From Verrucomicrobiales bacterium (GTDB taxonomy: Bacteria; Verrucomicrobiota; Verrucomicrobiia; Verrucomicrobiales; DEV007): a DNA stretch of 64,000 bases. Shown here in pieces: positions 47,650 through 55,920 of this stretch. The first letter of the stretch is position 1; every line of letters begins with the position of its first letter. The notes below the pieces were generated by a model that saw only the letters and a program-made list of their open reading frames with translations, did not search any database and was not told the origin of the DNA. A program made the translations under genes and the position numbers. The stretch is from contig JANQVJ010000040.1 of NCBI GenBank assembly GCA_030730365.1, positions 23,155-87,154 on the forward strand. Direction: 5' to 3'.

Positions 47650-49800
47650 TCACGGCAACTTCACTTGCCAGTTCTCGTCGAAAAATCCGGCAGTGACGAC
47701 TTTGCCCGGCCATTTCCCGTCGACCGGGGTGTTGATGTCGATGAAGGACCAGTCGGGAAGCTTGGGGATCTGCTGGGAGTTGTTGAGGAGAGCGTCTTCG
47801 CGGAAGGTCGGGCCACTGTTGAGGACAACGTATTTTTCGGGGTTAAGCGGATTGGGGAAAATCAGGACAGGCATGGTGGCGTCGGCGGTATATTCACGTC
47901 CCGCGAGAACGATCTTTTTCGCATCCCAGGTGAGAGGAAGTTTCGGCAGGATCTTTCTCAGCACGACATTGGAGGAGGGATCGCCCCAGAGGACAAGATT
48001 CGAGGAAGCAATATCGGTATCGGTGATGGCGCTGTCGTCTTTCACGGGTGCCTCGCCGCGAAAGACCTTGCGCCAGAATCCGGTCGCGTGATCAAGTTCG
48101 CTTGCGGCCCAGGTGCCGGTCTTTTCGTGGTAAGCGGAGCCGGTCGGGCGGACAAAAACAAACGAGGACATGAAGGCGTGATCGACCGGTCCGCAGACGG
48201 TGGGCGTTTTTGTCAGGCTTCCGTCCTGCACCGTTGCGGGACCCGCGATCCACTTGCCGCCCTCGCGATGAAAGGCGAGCGCGGAATCGTCACCGGAGAC
48301 GGCAAGGGCTTCCCCGTCGAGCTCGACGGATTTCACGGTCGTGTCAGGCGAAAAGCGCAGGGTGGTGACGTTTGTGGTCGAGGCGACGATTTTGTCCGCG
48401 GTGATTCTGGCGGTGACTTCGCTGCGTTCCCATTGTTTCTCGAGCCCTTCGACTCTAACCCAGGCGAGTTCGGGATAGATGAGAGTGTAGGTGACAAAGC
48501 GAATTTTTTGCGGCGAACTCTCCCGTTTCGCGAGGGCCGCCTCGATGAGGGACTCGATTTCGGGCTTTGCTTCGGGGAGAATCTTGTGCGGTGTTTGCGG
48601 TCCGATGACGTGGTAAAAAGCGAGGTCGGGAGTGGTGCCGGCGACACGGGCCTCGCTCGCTTTCGGAGAGCCATCGCCGGGATTGACTTTGTTGATTTCG
48701 GCGGCGGGCGGATCGGTTTCACCGGCTTCGCGACGGGCGTAGCGAATCATGATGTCGGCGGCTTGCTTCTGCCCGTCGATCTCGCCCGAGTAGGCTATCG
48801 TGGTGGTGTTGGCGAGGTTGGCGACATGATCGGTGGCGTCATACCAGCGATAGAGCGTCTCCTCCCACGGCGTCGGAGGCGTTTTGCCTTCGGCGTAGAC
48901 TTTGTTGAACTCGCGTGTCTCGGCGAATCCGGCCCCCGGCTGAATTGCGGCCCACATCCCCGCGTAGTGCGTTCCGAACTGCCAGACGGCGGCACCGCCC
49001 ATGGAAAATCCGCGCATCACGAGACGGTTCTGATCGATGGGGTAGTGTTCCCGGGCGTGGTCGAGCGCTTCGAAGAGATCGACCTCGCCGGCGAACTTGT
49101 TGGCATTGCAGTAGCGGCCGTAGAGATGCAGGGTGAAGGTGCTGGGCGGGTTGAACTCGCCCTCTTTTGTGAGTCGCTGATGGATGAAGTCGAGTTCGCT
49201 GAGTTTTTCCCCGCGTCCGTGCGCCCAGAAGTCGAGGCGGCGTCCGACTTTCTCGCCCGGCTTCCACTCTCCGGGAATGACCATGCCGTAGGGCTGGACC
49301 GAGTTGTCGATCTTCGAGCGGTATCCGCGTATGACGAGACCGGTGGCACTTAGCCACGAGGGTGTGCCCGCCGCGAGTTCGCCGGAGCGGGTCCGGCCAA
49401 GTTCGAGAAATGTTTTTGCGATCCCGACTTGTTTCGCTTCAAAAAACTCATCGTAGCGCAGCGCCCAGTCGACGGCTTTGTGGAAAATCTCCACGTCGGG
49501 GAGCAGGGCGAGTTGCTCCGGTTTGTCCCCGAGTTGCCCGCGCAGCGATTCGATCTCTTTGCCGAGAGAGGCTACACCGGCTGCGAGTTCGGCTCGATCC
49601 GCGTCCGGGATCGCGATACCAGGTTGGGGGATGAGCTTGATCCCGAGATGATCGACTGCCGGAGGCGGCGGTGTCGGCTTGGCAGGAGTCGGCTTTGCCT
49701 TCGCCGTCGCGGGTGCCGGTTCCTGAGCGGAGACGATGCTGCCGAACAGAGCGGCGACGAGGACGAGGCGGGGGAAAAAGCGGCTGAGGTATCGGGACAT
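47650..49800 (-). CDS. secreted prolyl-oligopeptidase/esterase-like protein
   Basis: About 716 residues from the ATG at 49800 with a signal peptide (FFPRLVLVAALFGSIVSAQ) and a Pro/Ala/Lys-rich linker. The catalytic domain has the S9/PHB-depolymerase-like elbow RLVMRGFSMGGAAVWQFGTHY and a downstream acid and His region around IAYSGEIDGQKQAADIM and IGPQTPHKI. The last 250 residues are beta-rich, without a recognised fold. It is the largest secreted hydrolase in the region and could be a peptidase or a polysaccharide esterase; the sequence does not decide. Confidence 0.82.
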   Translation of the reverse strand: MSRYLSRFFPRLVLVAALFGSIVSAQEPAPATAKAKPTPAKPTPPPPAVDHLGIKLIPQPGIAIPDADRAELAAGVASLGKEIESLRGQLGDKPEQLALLPDVEIFHKAVDWALRYDEFFEAKQVGIAKTFLELGRTRSGELAAGTPSWLSATGLVIRGYRSKIDNSVQPYGMVIPGEWKPGEKVGRRLDFWAHGRGEKLSELDFIHQRLTKEGEFNPPSTFTLHLYGRYCNANKFAGEVDLFEALDHAREHYPIDQNRLVMRGFSMGGAAVWQFGTHYAGMWAAIQPGAGFAETREFNKVYAEGKTPPTPWEETLYRWYDATDHVANLANTTTIAYSGEIDGQKQAADIMIRYARREAGETDPPAAEINKVNPGDGSPKASEARVAGTTPDLAFYHVIGPQTPHKILPEAKPEIESLIEAALAKRESSPQKIRFVTYTLIYPELAWVRVEGLEKQWERSEVTARITADKIVASTTNVTTLRFSPDTTVKSVELDGEALAVSGDDSALAFHREGGKWIAGPATVQDGSLTKTPTVCGPVDHAFMSSFVFVRPTGSAYHEKTGTWAASELDHATGFWRKVFRGEAPVKDDSAITDTDIASSNLVLWGDPSSNVVLRKILPKLPLTWDAKKIVLAGREYTADATMPVLIFPNPLNPEKYVVLNSGPTFREDALLNNSQQIPKLPDWSFIDINTPVDGKWPGKVVTAGFFDENWQVKLP

Positions 49801-49846
49801 GAGAGAGGGGACTTGGTCGGACTCTTGTCCTACCAGTCCGCTCCTC

Positions 49847-50059
49847 TCAAAGCAATGTCGAATCATCCCGTCCCTTTAGCTGAATGAGCTTCTTCTTGAT
49901 GACCTCGAGCTCGATCGTGAGCTGGTAGGATGCCTTGACGATGTCGCCCGTGGTGACCTCGTCGCCGAGATGGCGCGCGGCGGGGGTGATCTTCATCATT
50001 TCAAGGGCGATCGTCTTGCAGGCCGCTTCGATTTTGGTGATAGCTTCTTCGCGTGTCAT
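49847..50059 (-). CDS. small hypothetical protein (70 residues)
   Basis: A 70-residue helical protein, MTREEAITKIEAACKTIALEMMK... through ITIELEVIKKKLIQLKG. It has a heptad-like pattern and no membrane segment. It lies 11 bases upstream of the end of the thioesterase gene on the same strand, so it probably is in its transcript. I do not recognise the family. Confidence 0.6.
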   Translation of the reverse strand: MTREEAITKIEAACKTIALEMMKITPAARHLGDEVTTGDIVKASYQLTIELEVIKKKLIQLKGRDDSTLL

Positions 50060-50070
50060 CGGTCGGGTGG

Positions 50071-50484
50071 TTAAATGGAATAAATCGCGACGATGTCGTC
50101 GGGAATGGTCTGGGGCCGCCCGCTCCCGAGTGAGACGAGGACGTAGTCGAGCCAGCCTTTCGCGACCGCCTTGCCGTCAGCCTCTTTGGTAATGAGAAAG
50201 GCGACTTTTACGCTGCGCCCTGCGATTTCTTCGACCCTCGTCTCGACCTCGGCAGTGTCGCCGATATAGAGTGGACGTTTATGCTCGATATAGGAGGCGC
50301 GCACCACCCAGCTCAGCCCGCGGTCGACAAAGGCGTCCATCGACATTCCGTAGCAACGCTCCATCTGGTCGTAGCGCGCCGCGAGGACGTAGTCGTTGTA
50401 TTTTGAATTATGGACATGCCGGTTCATGTCGATGTCATCCGGGCGCACCGGGATGAGGCTCTTGAAAGCGGAATAGGGAGGCAT
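50071..50484 (-). CDS. acyl-CoA thioesterase (hot-dog fold)
   Basis: A 137-residue protein from the ATG at 50484; a start further upstream would overlap the lipoprotein gene. The 4-hydroxybenzoyl-CoA thioesterase-like motif is VRPDDIDMNRHVHNSKYNDYVLAAR, with the catalytic Asp and Asn/His, followed by ASYIEHKRPLYIGDTAEVETRVEE. It hydrolyses acyl-CoA thioesters in the cytoplasm. Substrate unknown. Confidence 0.9.
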   Translation of the reverse strand: MPPYSAFKSLIPVRPDDIDMNRHVHNSKYNDYVLAARYDQMERCYGMSMDAFVDRGLSWVVRASYIEHKRPLYIGDTAEVETRVEEIAGRSVKVAFLITKEADGKAVAKGWLDYVLVSLGSGRPQTIPDDIVAIYSI

Positions 50485-50521
50485 TGTCCGGGGCCGGTTC
50501 ACCGCTTGCGGCGAAAGTGAC

Positions 50522-50848
50522 TCAGCGGAAGAGGCGCTTGATGCGAGAGTCGCGGCCGCGCTCAAGGGGGTCGATCGCGCGGACTGAGGTCGTTTTTTTC
50601 ACTGGAGGAGCGGTATAGTTGCGCTTGTCGGTGATGAGTTCGAAAACGACGGGACCGGACTCGTCCTCGTGACTGATGATGGCCGGGTCTGGCTTGTAGG
50701 GTTCGGGTTCATCGGCGAGCTGCGCTCCGCCGGCGATCCAGCCCGGTAATCCACCCATGGAGAACTTATCGGTCGGGGAGTTCGAAGTGCAGGCCGTGAG
50801 AAAAACGGCGAGGCCGAGAAGGAGAGCGATCAGGGTGAGTCGGTTCAT
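50522..50848 (-). CDS. small lipoprotein
   Basis: A 108-residue protein with a type II signal peptide: hydrophobic LTLIALLLGLAVF and lipobox LTAC, giving Cys20 as the lipidated residue. The mature part is short, Pro/Asp/Glu-rich in the middle (DEPEPYKPDP) and basic at the end (RGRDSRIKRLFR). No family recognised. It lies 37 bases upstream of the thioesterase start. Confidence 0.75.
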   Translation of the reverse strand: MNRLTLIALLLGLAVFLTACTSNSPTDKFSMGGLPGWIAGGAQLADEPEPYKPDPAIISHEDESGPVVFELITDKRNYTAPPVKKTTSVRAIDPLERGRDSRIKRLFR

Positions 50849-50927
50849 GGAGGAAGGAGGGAGAGAGGTTCAAAACGCGGTTTTTCAACCACTGCAACGG
50901 CGAGCATAGGCGAACTTAACGTGATTT

Positions 50928-51287
50928 CTAATCGAAAAAGGTGTCGTCGTGGGAATAAGGCGGGGCGCAGCAGCAAAGAAAACGTAACTTGCCGGTATCG
51001 GTGGAGCGGATTTGATGCCATTGCCCCGGCGCAATGAGAATCGCATCGCCGGGCCCGACTTCACGGATTTCGCCGTCGATCTCCATCGTCGCGCTGCCTT
51101 CAAGGATGAAATAGAGCTCTTCGCTGAGCCGGTGGTAGTGGCGGTCCGTCGCGACGCCGGGCTCGAGGGTGGCTTCGGCGAGGCTCTGCTGCACGACCGG
51201 GGCATTGGTCAGGTCGAGGAGGCTCCGTATCGTCGACCCGTCGGCGGTGGTGAAGGGAATTTGTTCCGTTAGTTGATTGACGATCAT
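50928..51287 (-). CDS. cupin-domain protein
   Basis: A 119-residue single-domain cupin. Motif 1 is PGVATDRHYHRLSEELYFILEG with His, His and Glu metal ligands; motif 2 is GPGDAILIAPGQWHQIRS with the last His. Such small cupins serve as isomerases, dioxygenases or sugar-binding regulators; nothing nearby indicates which. It is divergent from the GH75-like gene. Confidence 0.9.
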   Translation of the reverse strand: MIVNQLTEQIPFTTADGSTIRSLLDLTNAPVVQQSLAEATLEPGVATDRHYHRLSEELYFILEGSATMEIDGEIREVGPGDAILIAPGQWHQIRSTDTGKLRFLCCCAPPYSHDDTFFD

Positions 51288-51333
51288 TCAGGTCTATAGG
51301 TCATTTCGGCGATCATCATCTACCTTGTAAGCC

Positions 51334-52911
51334 ATGAACGACAAGCAGGAGTTTTTCGACGTACCGAAAAAAGGGGGAGCCGTTCGGTCCGTGCGGAAAC
51401 GCGGGGGGGCGGGCTTCTTCACCCATTTCCTCTGGATGATGGTTCTCGGATGCGTCGCTCTGGTCCTCGCTCTCGTCGTCATCAAGATCAGTGGCAAAGG
51501 TCCTGAGGTGCGTAAGGCGATCATCGCGATGCTGGGTGGCAGCGCCACTGTAGCGCAGACGCCAGCGGATAAGACGGAACCTCTCGTTGTGGAGAAGGTC
51601 GTTCAGGTCCCTGTTGAGAAAGTGGTGGAAAAAATCGTCGAAAAGATCGTTGAGGTGGAGCCGCCCATGCCCTCAGGCTACGTTTCGTGGAAAAAGGTCG
51701 ATGTGGCAAAGCTCTGGAGTGAGATCCCCGTCAAGACTGAAGTCGTCACCACCCTGGGGGGAACGGCCGTGATCGAGCGCGAAAGGGAGGAGAGCTACCA
51801 GCTCGAGATGAAACTCAAGCTCACTGTGCCGCAGCCGAATAAGTCCGCCGCCGAGCTCGCTGCGATCAACGAGCATCTCCCCGCAATGTTGAAGGATTTC
51901 GACACCCTCGTCAGCGCTGCCGAGGTCTCGCCTTTTTATCATCACCTCTACGAATTGAAGACGAGTCGGATTCAGCAGAACATCACCCGCATCGAGGAGA
52001 TCCTCTCCCGGCATAATCTCTACGATCTCGAGACCGTCCTGCAGATCAAGCACCCGGCAACGGGGCGCAAGCTTCTCCTCGTCCAGAGCGAGATGGACGT
52101 CGTCTCAGACGGATCTGACGGCGACCGCTGGCCCGAACTCGATGATTACATCTCCATGTCGCAGTTTTACCAGCCTTTCACCAGTTACGGGTGGGGGAAA
52201 AAGACAAACGTCCCCAACCCGCTCCTCGCCCGGTGGGAAGCTAGGTTGAAAGAGTATGAGGACGAATTTGCCAAAACCGGTCTCAGCATTGAGCGGAACC
52301 GGTTTCTTCGGGAGAATATTGAGACCCACAAGCTCGAAATTTCGGATCTACGCTCCCGCAGCTATCTCATTGCCGAAGCTGATCCTTTTATTGTCATCCC
52401 GCTCTCCTTTTTGGGGCGGCGCACGGAGAACGAGTTCGGCCCCGCCATCGGTGACTACGCCGTCGTTGTCTACGGCAACCAACTCTTCCCCGCTATTGCC
52501 GGAGACGCCGGTCCGAGTTGGAAATTCGGCGAGGCCTCCCTTCGTCTTGCCCGTCAGCTCAACGAAAAGGCTTCGCCTTACAGCCGACCCGTGAGCGACC
52601 TGGAGGTAACTTATCTGATTTTCCCCGGCAGCGCCGACGAGACCAAGGGACCGCCGGATTTCGCAAAATGGCATCAGACCTGCAGCACCCTGCTCGAAGA
52701 GATCGGCGGCATTAGTGAGGGTTACACGCTCCACCAGTGGGAAGATCTCATCACGAAAAAACGGGCCGAAAAGGAGGTCGTCGCAGAAGTAGCTCCAACC
52801 GCTCCGCCCGGGGGAATCCCCGCGCCCGGTAAGCCGTTCGACGCACCGGTCGTGCCTGCGCCTGATCCTGAGAGCGGCACGCAAGAGGCCGGCAAGCAGG
52901 TCCCCGAGTGA
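51334..52911 (+). CDS. membrane-anchored GH75 (chitosanase)-like protein
   Basis: A 525-residue protein. It has a short basic N terminus, one membrane helix (about 32-51), a Val/Glu/Lys repeat linker (EKVVEKIVEKIVEVE, about 87-109), and a C-terminal domain that resembles glycoside hydrolase family 75. The family motifs seen are EMDVVSDGSDGD (253-264), SQFYQPFTSYGW, LGDYAVVVYG-like DYAVVVYG (374-381), and AGDAGPSWKFGEASLRLA with D391 and E400, nine residues apart as the catalytic pair in fungal chitosanase. The tail is Pro-rich. The likely location is periplasmic, held at the inner membrane. The assignment to GH75 is from recalled motifs. Confidence 0.75.
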   Translation: MNDKQEFFDVPKKGGAVRSVRKRGGAGFFTHFLWMMVLGCVALVLALVVIKISGKGPEVRKAIIAMLGGSATVAQTPADKTEPLVVEKVVQVPVEKVVEKIVEKIVEVEPPMPSGYVSWKKVDVAKLWSEIPVKTEVVTTLGGTAVIEREREESYQLEMKLKLTVPQPNKSAAELAAINEHLPAMLKDFDTLVSAAEVSPFYHHLYELKTSRIQQNITRIEEILSRHNLYDLETVLQIKHPATGRKLLLVQSEMDVVSDGSDGDRWPELDDYISMSQFYQPFTSYGWGKKTNVPNPLLARWEARLKEYEDEFAKTGLSIERNRFLRENIETHKLEISDLRSRSYLIAEADPFIVIPLSFLGRRTENEFGPAIGDYAVVVYGNQLFPAIAGDAGPSWKFGEASLRLARQLNEKASPYSRPVSDLEVTYLIFPGSADETKGPPDFAKWHQTCSTLLEEIGGISEGYTLHQWEDLITKKRAEKEVVAEVAPTAPPGGIPAPGKPFDAPVVPAPDPESGTQEAGKQVPE

Positions 52912-52979
52912 TTCCTGCCCGCCGCCGGACTAAAAGAAAGGCTGGATATTTTCCTCCCTTCCTCTTATAAGGTCTAGTT

Positions 52980-53525
52980 ATGCCGAATCTCAATAAAGTT
53001 CAGTTGATGGGCAACATCACCCGCGATCCCGAGGTGCGTTACACGCCGAAGGGTACTGCGGTTACCGATATCTCCCTCGCGATTAATCGCAGCTTCAACT
53101 CCGACGATGGAGAGCGCCGCGAAGAAACGACCTTTGTCGACATTACTTTCTGGGGGCGGCAGGCTGAGGTCATCGGTGAATACATGAAAAAAGGCCGGCC
53201 TCTCTATGTCGAGGGGCGTCTCCAGCTCGATTCTTGGGAGGACAAGACCTCGGGCCAGCAGCGCTCGCGCTTGAAAGTGGTGGGTGAAAATTTTCAGTTT
53301 CTTGGCGGTCGCGATGATGCCGGCGGAGGCGGCGGCGGAGGCGGCGGCGGCGGTCAGTCCCGCAGCGCCGCTCAGGCACCCTATAGCGGCGGTGGCGGTG
53401 GCGGTTCCAACGAGGAATACCACGATAGCCGAGGTGATTCAGCGCCCGAGGCAGCCCCGCGTCAGCAGAGCTCGCCCCCGCAGCACAGCGGCCCGATTGA
53501 CGACGACGACGATATTCCGTTTTGA
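52980..53525 (+). CDS. ssb: single-stranded DNA-binding protein
   Basis: A 181-residue protein with an OB fold (LNKVQLMGNITRDPEVRYTP near the start, WEDKTSGQQRSRLKVVGENFQFL at the end of the fold), a Gly-rich low-complexity linker (about 120-145) and the acidic tip DDDDDIPF, which docks partner proteins such as RecQ and PriA. The length is typical. It is preceded by the GH75-like gene in the same direction. Confidence 0.97.
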   Translation: MPNLNKVQLMGNITRDPEVRYTPKGTAVTDISLAINRSFNSDDGERREETTFVDITFWGRQAEVIGEYMKKGRPLYVEGRLQLDSWEDKTSGQQRSRLKVVGENFQFLGGRDDAGGGGGGGGGGGQSRSAAQAPYSGGGGGGSNEEYHDSRGDSAPEAAPRQQSSPPQHSGPIDDDDDIPF

Positions 53526-53627
53526 GGGCCGTCTAGCCTTAGGCAAAATTTCTAAAAACTCTTTCGGGGATTCGGCATTGAATATGCTTCCTTTCGTCAC
53601 GGTTCCGACACCCGGCGCCGCAACGTT

Positions 53628-54710
53628 TTGAGCATTTCACGATCTCCCTCGCTCGCCTCTGCTGCCGCCCATGGTCCCGCCGACGATCTTGCCGATTTTG
53701 TCGAGATCCTGCAGGGACTTGTCCGAGAGCCTTCCGTCGTGGGGACCGAGGATTCTTTTTTTCGTGTGCTGCGGCGCGAACTCGAGGAGGTCGATGTCAC
53801 GATCGACCGCTACATGGGCATCCTCGTGGCGCGCGGGCGCGATCCTGAGAGCATCGTCCTCAGTGCCCACATCGATCGGCACGGGCTGCTCTGCACGGGA
53901 CCGAACGAGTTCCAGTATGCCGCTTTCATCGCGGGGAACCAGGGGGAACTTTTCGGAGACTCGGTCTCCGAGCAGATGATGGCCTCCATCGCCGACCGCT
54001 TTACGGGGCAGCGAGTCCAGGCGCACCTGCCCTATACCGGGACGTATCTCGGGCAGGGTACGATCTCATCCGGGCGACTCTGCGAATATCGCCGCAATCT
54101 GATCTTTGAAATCGGGGGCCTCGAATTTCTCCAGCCGGGGACACCGATCTCTTTTCTCGACCGGCTCCGCGTAACCGACACCCATCTCTCGGCCCAGCTC
54201 GACAATGTCCTCAGCGTCGCGCTGATCGTCTATCTTTTCCGGAACGGATTCACCGGCACTGCCCTCTTCACCGCGCAGGAGGAGGCAGGCAAGAGCTGGC
54301 GCTATGCCCTTTCGTGGATGCTGCGCGAAAGCCTCTCGACGAGCCGTCTCCTCGTCCTCGACACCAGTCCCTACCCCTCAACCGAGGCGGCCGGGGCTCA
54401 GGAACTGGTGCTGCGAGGAAAGGACGCATCGGCCCATTTCGATCCCGTCTTTACGCGTGAGATCGAGGGAAAATGCCTCGAGCTCGGGATCCGCTATTCT
54501 TACAAGGATCGCTGGATCGAGTCCGAGAATCTCACTCGCCCGAAGCCCATGTCCCTCGGTCGCACCGAGCTCGGTCGTCTCGTCGCGGCGACCGACGGAC
54601 GCATCACCGGCACGACTCTGCAGATTCCCACAACCGGTTACCACACCGCCGAAGAGACCGCCTCACTTGATTCCGTGAGGGCCGCGATCCGACTGCTCTC
54701 CAGTTTTTGA
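53628..54710 (+). CDS. M42/M20-type aminopeptidase
   Basis: A 360-residue protein from a TTG start (no upstream ATG in frame is available). Metallopeptidase motifs appear in order: VLSAHIDRHG (metal ligand), AQLDNVLSVALIV (bridging Asp), FTAQEEAGKSW (catalytic Glu-Glu), VLDTSPYPS and TTGYHTAEETAS (last His). This resembles the M42 glutamyl/leucyl aminopeptidase family, which digests peptides in the cytoplasm with two zinc or cobalt ions. It stands alone between ssb and the small protein on the other strand. Confidence 0.85.
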   Translation: MSISRSPSLASAAAHGPADDLADFVEILQGLVREPSVVGTEDSFFRVLRRELEEVDVTIDRYMGILVARGRDPESIVLSAHIDRHGLLCTGPNEFQYAAFIAGNQGELFGDSVSEQMMASIADRFTGQRVQAHLPYTGTYLGQGTISSGRLCEYRRNLIFEIGGLEFLQPGTPISFLDRLRVTDTHLSAQLDNVLSVALIVYLFRNGFTGTALFTAQEEAGKSWRYALSWMLRESLSTSRLLVLDTSPYPSTEAAGAQELVLRGKDASAHFDPVFTREIEGKCLELGIRYSYKDRWIESENLTRPKPMSLGRTELGRLVAATDGRITGTTLQIPTTGYHTAEETASLDSVRAAIRLLSSF

Positions 54711-54715
54711 AGTGC

Positions 54716-55006
54716 TTAATTTTTTCGGCCGCGGCCGGGAGGTCCGCTGCCGGGCGGGGTGCGGTCGTCGCCGAAGTATTTCTCACTGCGGTAGCGCAGC
54801 CAGACGCGCAGGACCTGCGGGATCTGTTCTTTCTCGGCGGGAGTGAGACGCTCGTAGAGGGCGAGGGCGCGGGTGCGCTCGAGGCGGCAGGCACCGTTGC
54901 GGTGGGCGTCCCAGTGCGTGCGGGCGAGGCGGATGCGACGTGCGGCTTCCTTCACCAGAGCGGGTCCACTGAGATCGTCGTCACTGACTTTTCGCTTTGC
55001 AGGCAT
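54716..55006 (-). CDS. small hypothetical protein (96 residues)
   Basis: A 96-residue basic protein from the ATG at 55006 (MPAKRKVSDDD). It is helical and Arg-rich (RRIRLARTHWDAHRNGACRLER), with a Pro/Gly-rich tail. Its coding frame lies between two plus-strand genes and does not overlap them. No known family; a nucleic-acid-binding role is only a guess from the charge. Confidence 0.5.
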   Translation of the reverse strand: MPAKRKVSDDDLSGPALVKEAARRIRLARTHWDAHRNGACRLERTRALALYERLTPAEKEQIPQVLRVWLRYRSEKYFGDDRTPPGSGPPGRGRKN

Positions 55007-55099
55007 GGCTTTGAGAGAAAAACGATACATCCGTTTTCCCGCGATGGCGACGGGATCATGCGATGGTCAAATCCTGCCGGACTCGATAGGGTTGGATTC

Positions 55100-55861
55100 A
55101 TGACTCGATCCTGTTTGCTCCTGACTTTCTTCGCGATGACGGTTCTCCCGGCCATGTCCGAACAGGCGAAGCCGCTTTCCTACTACCTCATCGGCAACTC
55201 GCTGACGCAGGACACGGTCCCTTCGAAGCTCGACGGGGATGTGCAGTGGCATGTCGATTGTGGAAAAAGCCTACCTTTCCTTTTCGAAAATCCCGCCGCT
55301 CCCTGCGTGAAAAACTCGACGATCTGGCCCGAGGCTTTCAAGGTGAAGCAGTATGATCTCATCTCCGTGCAGGTGCACTACGGGAGTACGCTGGAGGAGG
55401 ACGCCGCCGTCCTTTCCGAATTTCTCTCGATGCAGCCGAAGGCCATTTTTGTGATTCACTCGGGCTGGGCGCGATCCGCGACGCGTGCGGAGGAGTATGC
55501 GGAAAAAAGCCCGGCGGGAAAAATGACGCACCGCCCCGTCTATCTCGAGAGGCTCATCGAAAAGCTGCGCTCGTTCCATCCCGGCCGCGAGATCCGTCAG
55601 ACGCATGCGCAGGATCTCCTCGCTCGCATCGCCGATGACATCGAGGCGGGCAAGGCGCCCTTTTCCCGGATCGAGGATCTCTACCGCGACGACATTCATC
55701 TCAACGTAGTGACGGGCCGCTACCTCATGCACAATGCGATGCGCCACGCCCTTGGGCAGCCGCGCTCGGTCGCCGGCTTCGAGGCCATCCCGTCTCCGGT
55801 CAAAGCCTACCTCGACGGAGTCCTCGGAACTCTCCCGGACGCAAAGGCGTCAGCAGAATAG
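55100..55861 (+). CDS. secreted SGNH-hydrolase-like protein
   Basis: A 253-residue protein from the ATG at 55100 with a signal peptide (RSCLLLTFFAMTVLPAMSE). Block I is YYLIGNSLTQDTVPSKL, where Ser replaces the GDS context as GNS, and the C-terminal block is DIHLNVVTGRYLMHNAM with the Asp-x-x-His pair. A middle HYGSTLEED segment suits the Gly/Asn blocks. It may be an esterase of the GNSLT subgroup found in Planctomycetes. The gene upstream on the other strand is divergent. Confidence 0.8.
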   Translation: MTRSCLLLTFFAMTVLPAMSEQAKPLSYYLIGNSLTQDTVPSKLDGDVQWHVDCGKSLPFLFENPAAPCVKNSTIWPEAFKVKQYDLISVQVHYGSTLEEDAAVLSEFLSMQPKAIFVIHSGWARSATRAEEYAEKSPAGKMTHRPVYLERLIEKLRSFHPGREIRQTHAQDLLARIADDIEAGKAPFSRIEDLYRDDIHLNVVTGRYLMHNAMRHALGQPRSVAGFEAIPSPVKAYLDGVLGTLPDAKASAE

Positions 55862-55920
55862 CGTTGGGGGACACGGAATTGCGCTTGCGCCGATTCAAAA
55901 ACGGAGAGACGGCAGGAAGG

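Noticed and set aside
47527-49353. 608-codon open frame on the plus strand opposite the prolyl-oligopeptidase-like gene
   Set aside because: The minus-strand gene has a signal peptide and a catalytic GFSMGG motif; the plus-strand frame is Gly/Asp/Arg-rich shadow sequence.
53284-53631. Open frame in the Gly-rich linker region of ssb
   Set aside because: Frame-shifted reading of the repetitive linker; ssb is certain.
53628-54710. A later ATG as the start of the M42-type peptidase
   Set aside because: The next in-frame ATG would remove about 60 residues, including conserved N-terminal sequence, so the TTG start is preferred.
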